From an uncultured Campylobacter sp. (GTDB lineage Bacteria > Campylobacterota > Campylobacteria > Campylobacterales > Campylobacteraceae), in NCBI RefSeq assembly GCF_938017775.1, contig NZ_CALIIU010000067.1:1-64000 (forward strand): a DNA stretch of 64,000 bases, in the 5' to 3' direction. Shown in pieces: positions 43,445 through 50,752 of the stretch. The notes under the pieces were generated by a model that did not search any database, had not been told where the DNA came from, and was given only the letters and a program-made list of their open reading frames with translations. How positions within the stretch are numbered: position 1 is the stretch's first letter; each line of letters starts with the position of its first letter. A program made the translations under genes and the position numbers.

Positions 43445-44113
43445 ATGAGCCAAAGCCAAAAATGTACGCACCAAACCGCGTGCGAACTGCCTAACGTGAG
43501 GCTTATCAGGCACCCGCTGATCGAGCATAAGCTCACGATCCTGCGAGATCGGGGGACCGATCCGTTTCAGTTCCGCATGCTCGTCGATGAGATCAGCTAC
43601 CTGATGATGTTTGAGGCGACGCGGGATCTTGCGCTGCGCGAAGTGAGCGTGCATACGCCCGTAGCGCAAACCTACGCGCATAAGCTCGCCACGAAGATCA
43701 TGATCTGCCCGATTTTGCGCGCCGCGCTGGGGATGCTGGATAGTGTTTTTAAGCTCATACCGGATGCCAGCGTGGGATTTTTAGGCTTTCAGCGCGACGA
43801 AAAGACCGCGCAGGCGGAGTTTTTTTACGCCAAACTGCCCGCAGACGCCGCAGAGCGCACCGCAATAATCATCGATCCGATGTTCGCGACCGGCGGCACG
43901 GCGATCGATGCGGTAAAATTTCTACTGCAAAACGGCGTTAAAAAGATCAAATTTATCTCCATCATCGCAGCGCCAGAGGGGCTTCATAAATTTAGCGAGA
44001 TCTACCCGCAGGTCGAGGTTTTCACCGCGGCGATCGACGAGAGATTAAACGAACAAAAATATATCGTGCCTGGCCTCGGAGACGCGGGAGATAGGGTGTT
44101 TAATACGCTGTGA
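43445..44113 (+). CDS. upp: uracil phosphoribosyltransferase
   Basis: Salvages uracil to UMP with PRPP. The 222-residue protein has IRHPLIEHKLTILRDRGTDPFQFR at the start of the core, the PRPP loop IIIDPMFATGGTA and the C-terminal YIVPGLGDAGDR. It carries about 14 extra N-terminal residues (SQSQKCTHQTACEL) compared with the usual 208. AAGGAG lies before the ATG. It stands alone between long spacers. Confidence 0.93.
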   Translation: MSQSQKCTHQTACELPNVRLIRHPLIEHKLTILRDRGTDPFQFRMLVDEISYLMMFEATRDLALREVSVHTPVAQTYAHKLATKIMICPILRAALGMLDSVFKLIPDASVGFLGFQRDEKTAQAEFFYAKLPADAAERTAIIIDPMFATGGTAIDAVKFLLQNGVKKIKFISIIAAPEGLHKFSEIYPQVEVFTAAIDERLNEQKYIVPGLGDAGDRVFNTL

Positions 44114-44955
44114 ATTTGCGCGGTGAAGGACTTTGTGCTGCGTTAAATTTGCGCGGACAGTATTTTATGCGGCGATAAATTAAATTTGCCAGCATGCAAT
44201 TTGCGCTGCGGAATCTATTTATCAAATATGCGGGTTGCCGCGGCTCGGAATTTCACGCTGCAATAGATTTGGCAGGGCACGTACTTTTTACGGCGCGCGC
44301 AATACGTAGTGAAATTTAAAATTTTGCGGCGCTGTAAATTTGGTGCGTCCGTAAATTTTAACTCGTCGTAGAATTTGCGGCATTTTGTAATTTATTAAAT
44401 AAAATTTTAGCTCCGCGATGTATAAAACACGTAAATTTCAAAGTAAGAGAAAGATGAAATAGGGCGGCGGAATTTTATTGCCGTCGAATTCTTCTGCAAA
44501 ATTCTAGCCGTGCGAGATTTCACGGAGAATTTACCGCATCAAAACTCTACGGCAGAGCGGGAGCTAAATTTTAAAATTTGGCTCGCATTTGCGGCGTAAA
44601 ATTTTGCAACCGCCCGCGCCGCAAAGATCACCGCTTCCAAACCACCCCTGATCGCGCTGTAGCGTAACCCGCGCACAGCTCGCAAAAAAACTCCGAGCAG
44701 TCACGCTTTTCATAGCAGCTTAAAACCCCGCTACCGCCTGCAAATTTAGCCCGCTGCAAAATATCTCACAACGTCCGCGCCGCAAAAATTTACAAATCGC
44801 AAAATTTGCAAAAATCGTACGGCAAAATTCTTACCAAGCAATCCGATAAAGAAGCAGGGCGGCGCGTCGGGAGTATGCGAGGAGTAAAATTCTTACCCAA
44901 ACGATCCGTAGAACGCGCTAAAATGAAATTTAAAAATTTAGCGAGCAAATTTCGC
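44114..44955. other. 842-bp gene-free AAATTT-rich spacer
   Basis: Convergent gap between upp and the helicase gene. No credible gene in either strand. AAATTT words are spread throughout, and a 24-base segment at 44823-44846 recurs imperfectly at 44886-44909. Confidence 0.6.
44823..44909. repeat. imperfect direct repeat near the helicase 3' end
   Basis: CAAAATTCTTACCAAGCAAT at 44823-44842 and TAAAATTCTTACCCAAACGA at 44886-44905, both followed by TCCG, are about 63 bases apart. The similarity exceeds what the AAATT core alone would give. Confidence 0.5.
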
Positions 44956-46983
44956 CTACTTCACCAGCCCCGCTTCCCTTAAAAAGCAGCTCGGCTCATA
45001 ATTAATCTTTCTGATCTTATCAAATTTCGCGTAGCTTAGCACCAGCTCGTCGCGCGCTCTGGTGACCGCCACGTAAAATAGTCGCCGCTCCTCCTCCAGG
45101 CTGCCGCCCATCGCCATTAGCTTGAGGTTCGGGAAGCGGTTTTGCGCCAGATCGATGAGATAGACGCTGCAAAACTCAAGCCCCTTGCTTGCGTGCACGC
45201 TGAGCAGATTTACCCCCTCGCCCTCACTCATCTCCTTTGCACCCAGGGTTATGAAGTTATAAAAGCTATGCGGATCCGCGTATTTGCCGGCGATCTGCTC
45301 TAAAATTCCGCATTTATCGTAGATGCGGGAGATCTCATCCTTTTTGCGCTCATCGTCTATCTTGCCGTTTTTCAGCATCGCGCGCTTTGTCGCGATGAAA
45401 TCCGCCACAAGCGCGAAAAGGCGCGAGCCTTTGATCTGCGAGATGAGCGTGGCAGACTTTGCAACGGAGCCGCTTTTTTTAAAAATTTTATAAATTTCGT
45501 GCAAAAATACGGCGCCGCCCTCGGTGATTTTATTGTGTTTTAGAACCGGGTGCGAGCGAAAAAACTCATCAAATTCCAAAGCCTCAAAGCGCGATACCGA
45601 GCCGATTATATCGACATCGTCAAAAAGCCCGAGCTGGTAGTTTTTCCTCTTTTTTTCAAAAATTTTAACGCTCTCGTCGGGACGCAAAAGCCCTGCGTGG
45701 ATGCTTCCGTGTCCAAGCGCGATCAGCGCGTCGAAAAGCTCCTTGCTTAGCGCGCTGCCGACGCCTCTTGCGTATTCGCACGTGCTCATAAAGGCCATCA
45801 TATCTTTTGGATTTATTATCATCGCGAAGATGTCCGTAAAGGCCTTGATCTCGCGGCTTTCAAAAAAGCTCACGCCGCCTTTTCGCTTCGCGCCGATACC
45901 GAGCTCCTTAAGCGCGACCTCGACGCCGTCGGCGCTGGAGTTATTGCGAAAGATAACGGCGATCTTTTCGCGCGGAGTGGCGCTTTGCGCGATCTGTGCG
46001 GCCACGTGGGCGTATTGCGCCGCCGTATCGTCGTAAACATGCAGCTTAGGCGCGCTAAATTTACCCTCGCGGCCCACGATCAGCTTCTTTTCGTAAAGGC
46101 GCGGATTATTCGCGATGACGCGATTTGCAAGCGCCAAAATCGCCGAGCTTGAGCGGTAGTTGATATTCAGCGCGTAAATTTTAGCGTCCGCAAAGCGCTT
46201 ACCGAAGCTGCCGATGATGTCGATGTTTGCGCCGTTGAAGGCGTAGATGCTCTGATCGAAATCGCCGACGCAAAAAAGGCTTTTCGTCGCGAAGGCATCG
46301 ATGAGACTTCCTTGCAGCGAGTTCGTGTCCTGATACTCGTCCACTAAAATTTCATCAAACCGTAGCGGCGCGCCCTTTCGCAGCTCATGGCGCATTTTTA
46401 GCAAAACGTCGTTGAAATCGGCGTAGTTAAATTTCGCCTTTTCCTCCTCAAATTCGCGCAAAATATCTGCGTAAATTTCGGCGAATTCCGCCTGATCCTC
46501 GTAGTTTTTGCTAAACCATGTCTCAAAATCCGCGCTCATCTCCTTGTTTTGATACAGCGAGTACACGTCGTACAGATACGCCCCGCCATAGGGACGCGCG
46601 TCGCTTACGTGATAAAATTTGCGCTTTTCTACGAGGCTTTTTAGCAGCGTCTTTAGCTCGGCAGGCTGCTTTAAGATCACGCCTTTACCGAGCTCGCGAA
46701 GTAGGGCGTAGGATACGGCGTGGAAGGTGCCCGCGACGATTGCGGAGGTGATTTTTTTATCAAAATGCCGCTGCAGCCTCGCTATCATCTCGCTCGCGGC
46801 CTTGTTCGTAAAGGTAAGAAGCAAAATTTTTCTAGGGCTCGTGCCGAGATTTAACAGATGAGCGATACGCGCGACGATGGTGCTGGTTTTGCCCGTGCCT
46901 GCGCTTGCGATTATTAGATTGTGCCCCGCAGGAGCGGTTGCTGCGGCGTATTGTTCGGTATTGAGCTTGCTTAAAGCGTCCAA
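44956..46983 (-). CDS. UvrD/Rep/PcrA-family DNA helicase
   Basis: Superfamily I 3'-5' helicase of 675 residues for repair and replication restart. Motif I is ASAGTGKTST, motif Ia LTFTNKAASEM, motif II ILVDEYQDTN, motif III VGDFDQSIYAFNGA, motif IV YRSSSAIL, motif V VNLLSVHASKGLE and motif VI EERRLFYVAVTRA. An upstream ATG at 47010 lacks a ribosome site; TTG at 46983 has AAAGGA six bases before it and is preferred. Campylobacter has more than one such helicase, so I give no symbol. It is divergent from pbpC. Confidence 0.9.
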   Translation of the reverse strand: MDALSKLNTEQYAAATAPAGHNLIIASAGTGKTSTIVARIAHLLNLGTSPRKILLLTFTNKAASEMIARLQRHFDKKITSAIVAGTFHAVSYALLRELGKGVILKQPAELKTLLKSLVEKRKFYHVSDARPYGGAYLYDVYSLYQNKEMSADFETWFSKNYEDQAEFAEIYADILREFEEEKAKFNYADFNDVLLKMRHELRKGAPLRFDEILVDEYQDTNSLQGSLIDAFATKSLFCVGDFDQSIYAFNGANIDIIGSFGKRFADAKIYALNINYRSSSAILALANRVIANNPRLYEKKLIVGREGKFSAPKLHVYDDTAAQYAHVAAQIAQSATPREKIAVIFRNNSSADGVEVALKELGIGAKRKGGVSFFESREIKAFTDIFAMIINPKDMMAFMSTCEYARGVGSALSKELFDALIALGHGSIHAGLLRPDESVKIFEKKRKNYQLGLFDDVDIIGSVSRFEALEFDEFFRSHPVLKHNKITEGGAVFLHEIYKIFKKSGSVAKSATLISQIKGSRLFALVADFIATKRAMLKNGKIDDERKKDEISRIYDKCGILEQIAGKYADPHSFYNFITLGAKEMSEGEGVNLLSVHASKGLEFCSVYLIDLAQNRFPNLKLMAMGGSLEEERRLFYVAVTRARDELVLSYAKFDKIRKINYEPSCFLREAGLVK

Positions 46984-47039
46984 GATTATTCCTTTGCAAA
47001 AAGGCGTCATTATAGCCTAAAATCATTAAAATTCTTTGA

Positions 47040-47045
47040 TATAAT
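47040..47045 (+). promoter_or_regulatory. -10 box implying a leaderless pbpC transcript
   Basis: TATAAT ends 6 bases before the pbpC ATG at 47052. A normal 6-7 base distance from the -10 to the start site would place transcription start at the A of the ATG, and no ribosome site precedes it. A leaderless mRNA is predicted. Confidence 0.5.
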
Positions 47046-47051
47046 TGCGCG

Positions 47052-50000
47052 ATGAAATTTCTAAAATTTACGTTAAAAATCGCGCTATTTTGCGCATTTG
47101 CATTCGCTCTGTTTTTGATCCTAGATGCGCTTTATCCGCTAAATTTGGATATGCTAAACAAGCAGAAGAGTAGAATTTTATATGACCGAAACGGCGAAAT
47201 TTTAAATATGCAGATCAGCGACGATCAAATTTGGCGCTTCTACGCGAGCGCGGACGAGATACCGCCGCGGCTGAAACAAAGCGCGATCTACTTTGAAGAT
47301 CGCTATTTTTACTACCATTTCGGCGTCAATCCAGCCTCGATCCTGCGTGCGGCTACGTATAATTTTACGCAAAATTTTACTAAAAAAAGCGAGGGCAACG
47401 TCGAGCGCGTCGGAGCCTCGACGATTACGATGCAGGTTGCGCGTATGATGCGCCCCAAACAGCGCAGCTACAAGAATAAAATCATCGAAATTTTCAACGC
47501 CTTTCAGCTGGAGTGGCACTTCAGCAAGGATGAAATTTTAGGAATGTATTTTAACCTCGCCCCATACGGCGGCAATATCGAGGGGGTCAAAACCGCGGCG
47601 TATTTTTACTTCAAAAAGGATCTGCGCGAGCTTAGCAGCGCTCAAATCGCGCTTCTTAGCGTGATCCCGAAAAACCCGAACAAAAACCGCCTGGACCGCA
47701 GATCAAGCATTAACGCGCTTAAAAACCGCCTAATTTCGCAGTTGCGAGAGGGCGGCGTGATCTCGCAGAGCGAGTATGAGCGAGCCCTCGCAGAGCCGTT
47801 TTCGCCAAGACGCTACGCAGCGCCCAATTATGCGCCGCATTACGCGCTGTTAGCGTTTAGCAATTATAAAATGCAGAATTTTACCGCCAAAGATGACGTA
47901 AATTTCACTCAAAATTTAGAGCAGGTCGGAGCGCCCGGCGCGACGACAGGGCAAGCAAGCTCGTCTACACGCCGAACCGCGGCGGGGGCAGAGTCAAATT
48001 TTTCGGACGCGGCTAGTGCAGAATCAAGTTTTACGGCTTTGACAAGAGCCACGCCGAATCTATCCGGCTCCGTGAGTGCGCAGGCGAGAGTGGATTCGAA
48101 AGAAATGAATTCCAAAGAGGCGGATTTTAAAACAGATGCGCCGGAGAGTTTAAATTTGGGCGGACGAACGAGTTTAAATTTAAACGAGCGCGAAAGCGCA
48201 AAATCGCAGGCAGGCGTAAAACCGAATGAAGCGGAAAGCGTAAAACCAAATGAACGAAAGAGTGCAAATTTAGATGAGCGGCGAGATTTAATTAATGTCG
48301 CCCATCCGTCGCAAAACTCGCAAAATCAGCAAAGTCTAAATTTAAACGAGCAACGAGGCGCTGCGCATTTGCCGCAAAATTTTAGCGCAGATACGGAAGG
48401 GCAGACCGAGTATTTGCCGCAAAATCCGAGTGCGGATATAAATTTAAACAAGCGGCAGAATGTCGTCGGTACCGCACATCCGCATCAAAACTCGCAAAAT
48501 CCGCAAAATCTAAATTTAAATAGTCGGCAAGATACCACGCATCCGCCGCAAAATCCGCAGGCAGACGCAAGCTCTAGCGAGCGGTCGAGCGTAAATTTTA
48601 GTGCGCAGATAAATTCTGCTTCGGATGTTAGTATGCAGACGGATTTCGCTTCGTCGAACGCTAATGCTCAGACAGATTCTACTTCAGACGCCAAAATGCA
48701 GACGGATTCTGCTGCAAGCGCTGAATCGCAGGCAAATTCCGCTTCGGACACTATGGCGCAAACGAATTCCGTTTCAGGCGCCAAAGCGCAGATAAATTCC
48801 TATCCGAACGCCAAGACGCAGGAAAATTCCGCAAACTCTAAAGCGAGCGCGCAGCCCAAGGAGCAAACTGCGCGAGCACAGGAGCTTGCGCGTCTAAACG
48901 AGGGTAAAATTTATTCGAGTTTGGATCTGAAAACCCAGATCGCGCTTGAGGGTTTTTTGAAAAGCGAGATCCTCTCTCTACGCGATAAGGGCGTTAGAAA
49001 CGGCGCTGCGGTGCTGATCGACAACGAAAGCATGAGGGTGATCGCCTATGTCGGCAGCCACGATTTTAGCGCCAATGAGGGGCAAAACGACGGCGTGCGC
49101 TCGCAAAAAAACGTAGGCTCGACGCTCAAGCCCTTCATCTACGCCAAAGCCCTTGAGCACGGGCTTATCACCCCTTCAAAGAAGCTGATTGACGCACCGA
49201 TAACCTTCGCGGGCTATGTGCCGCGCAACTACAATCAAGGCTTTTTGGGCGCGATTAGTGCTACGGACGCGCTAAGTCTTAGCCTAAATATCCCCGCGGT
49301 GAAGCTAAATTTAATGCTGGGTGACGATGGGCTGTATGAAATGCTATCAAACGTGCATCTGGCGGAGTTTAGCAAGGATTATTACGGCGCAGGTATCGCG
49401 CTTGGCAGTATTTCGATGAGTCTAATGGATCTTGCTCGCCTTTACAGCGCGTTTGCAAATGGTGGAAAGCTACGAAAGCTCGAAATAGCGAGTGTAAAGA
49501 TCGGCGATGATGCGCAGATCATGAGCCCGCAGGGTGCCTACATCGTAACGCAGATGTTAAGAAACGCGCCGCGCTCCTACCTCGGCTCGGTGTGGCAAAA
49601 TACTCTAAACACGCCGCCTCTGATGTTTAAAACGGGCACGAGCGCCGATGCGCGCGATCTCTACACCGTCGCTCTGACGCCAAAATTTACCCTCGGCGTC
49701 TGGCTGGGAAATTTCGACGGCTCCAAGACTAGGGATCTTAGCGGCGGCGTGAGTGCTGCAAAAGTGGCGTTTAATATGTTTGCCTTCCTCGATAAATCGG
49801 GCATGCTAGGCGAGGTGGAGTTTGCGCGCCCTGCGGGCGTGAGCTTGCGGCGGGTATGCACCGACGCGTACCGCGAAAAGGAGTGCGCACAAAGCGCCGA
49901 TGATCTTACGATCGATGGGGTTGAGCCCAACGAGGAGTGCGAAATTTACGGCACGAGCGAGCTTTTTTATCTGCTAAAACACGGTCTAGTTGATCCGCAA

Positions 50001-50705
50001 AAGGTGCGCGCAGGAAGGTGCGCGGCTAAATTTGCCGCCGTAAAGCCCGTGCTAAACGACATTAACGCCAAAACCTACGAGACCGGCGCGGACGGCTTTT
50101 TGCGGCTAAAGGTGCAGTGCACGGCGGTTTTTGGCGAGCGGGTATATATCAGACTAAGCGGCGGTTCGCGGGAGTTTATAGTGCTAAATTCCACCGCGTT
50201 TACGAGGGAGAATTCCGCGGATTTGGATTTCGAGCATTCTAGCGCGGCGCAGCAAGATAATTTAAAGCAGAATTTAGCACAGCAAAATTTTGCAGAACAG
50301 AATTCTACAGCACAAAATTCTATGCGACAAAATTTAGCGCCGCAGAATTTAAAATCACAAAATCTTACGAAGCAAAATTCTGCGGGATTGAATTTTATAG
50401 CTGAAAATCCAGTCACACGGAATTTGGCGTCGCAAAATTCTATCTTGCAAAATTCTACAGAGCAAAATTCGGAAGTTCAAAATTTCACAGATCAAAATTT
50501 CTCGCAACAAAATTCTGCGGCACGAGATTTCACCACGCAAAGCCTAGCGCCTGCAAATTCTAAAGTTAAAATGGGAGAATATTTTGCGCGCACTAACGGC
50601 GAGGCTTTTACGCTAAGTCTTGGCGCAGGGGATTTTGAGCTTGGCTGCCTGGACGAAAATGCAAATTTCGCTAAAGCAAATTTTAGAGTAAATGAAAGAA
50701 AATAA
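47052..50705 (+). CDS. pbpC: penicillin-binding protein 1C with two long repetitive insertions
   Basis: Bifunctional peptidoglycan synthase-like protein (1217 residues; relatives are about 650-780). A membrane anchor (7-28) is followed by the transglycosylase domain with the catalytic FEDRYFYYHFG (E82) and the transpeptidase with GSTLKPF (S690, K693), SLN (744-746) and KTGT (860-863). The C-terminal domain resembles BiPBP_C. Insertion 1 (about 276-612) splits the two enzyme domains and holds at least eight 10-residue units around QTDSxSxAK plus a 31-residue direct repeat. Insertion 2 (about 1062-1170) lies within the C-terminal domain and is a pentapeptide-like QN[LFS]xx repeat. All catalytic motifs are intact. 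PbpC and A2M are the classic pair. Confidence 0.92.
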   Translation: MKFLKFTLKIALFCAFAFALFLILDALYPLNLDMLNKQKSRILYDRNGEILNMQISDDQIWRFYASADEIPPRLKQSAIYFEDRYFYYHFGVNPASILRAATYNFTQNFTKKSEGNVERVGASTITMQVARMMRPKQRSYKNKIIEIFNAFQLEWHFSKDEILGMYFNLAPYGGNIEGVKTAAYFYFKKDLRELSSAQIALLSVIPKNPNKNRLDRRSSINALKNRLISQLREGGVISQSEYERALAEPFSPRRYAAPNYAPHYALLAFSNYKMQNFTAKDDVNFTQNLEQVGAPGATTGQASSSTRRTAAGAESNFSDAASAESSFTALTRATPNLSGSVSAQARVDSKEMNSKEADFKTDAPESLNLGGRTSLNLNERESAKSQAGVKPNEAESVKPNERKSANLDERRDLINVAHPSQNSQNQQSLNLNEQRGAAHLPQNFSADTEGQTEYLPQNPSADINLNKRQNVVGTAHPHQNSQNPQNLNLNSRQDTTHPPQNPQADASSSERSSVNFSAQINSASDVSMQTDFASSNANAQTDSTSDAKMQTDSAASAESQANSASDTMAQTNSVSGAKAQINSYPNAKTQENSANSKASAQPKEQTARAQELARLNEGKIYSSLDLKTQIALEGFLKSEILSLRDKGVRNGAAVLIDNESMRVIAYVGSHDFSANEGQNDGVRSQKNVGSTLKPFIYAKALEHGLITPSKKLIDAPITFAGYVPRNYNQGFLGAISATDALSLSLNIPAVKLNLMLGDDGLYEMLSNVHLAEFSKDYYGAGIALGSISMSLMDLARLYSAFANGGKLRKLEIASVKIGDDAQIMSPQGAYIVTQMLRNAPRSYLGSVWQNTLNTPPLMFKTGTSADARDLYTVALTPKFTLGVWLGNFDGSKTRDLSGGVSAAKVAFNMFAFLDKSGMLGEVEFARPAGVSLRRVCTDAYREKECAQSADDLTIDGVEPNEECEIYGTSELFYLLKHGLVDPQKVRAGRCAAKFAAVKPVLNDINAKTYETGADGFLRLKVQCTAVFGERVYIRLSGGSREFIVLNSTAFTRENSADLDFEHSSAAQQDNLKQNLAQQNFAEQNSTAQNSMRQNLAPQNLKSQNLTKQNSAGLNFIAENPVTRNLASQNSILQNSTEQNSEVQNFTDQNFSQQNSAARDFTTQSLAPANSKVKMGEYFARTNGEAFTLSLGAGDFELGCLDENANFAKANFRVNERK
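47877..48888 (+). repeat. low-complexity insertion 1 in pbpC, with a 30-bp periodic part
   Basis: Residues about 276-612, Asn/Gln/Ser/Asp-rich. A glutamine recurs at 529, 540, 550, 560, 570, 580, 590 and 601, giving a 30-bp DNA period at about 48636-48852. Residues 417-447 and 475-505 are a 31-residue direct repeat (AHP-QNSQN-Q-LNLN pattern). Confidence 0.85.
50235..50561 (+). repeat. 15-bp tandem repeat insertion 2 in pbpC
   Basis: Residues 1062-1170. A five-residue unit of the form [Q][N][L/F/S]xx runs about 19-20 times (QNLAQ, QNFAE, QNSTA, QNSMR, QNLAP and so on). The DNA unit is CAAAATT or CAGAATT plus 8 variable bases. The period is kept in all copies while the last two residues vary. 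Confidence 0.88.
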
Positions 50706-50719
50706 AAGGTTAATTTGTA

Positions 50720-50725
50720 TATAAT
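50720..50725 (+). promoter_or_regulatory. -10 box for the alpha-2-macroglobulin gene
   Basis: TATAAT, 27 bases before the A2M start codon and just after the pbpC stop, with T-rich sequence upstream. A2M can therefore be transcribed independently of pbpC. Confidence 0.5.
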
Positions 50726-50752
50726 TTCGTAAAATTTTTGCAAAGGAATTTT

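Noticed and set aside
50235..50561. True pentapeptide-repeat (A[DN]LXX) domain in PbpC
   Set aside because: The period and the N-[LF] pair fit, but the small inward residue is replaced by Gln in most units, so the standard fold is doubtful.
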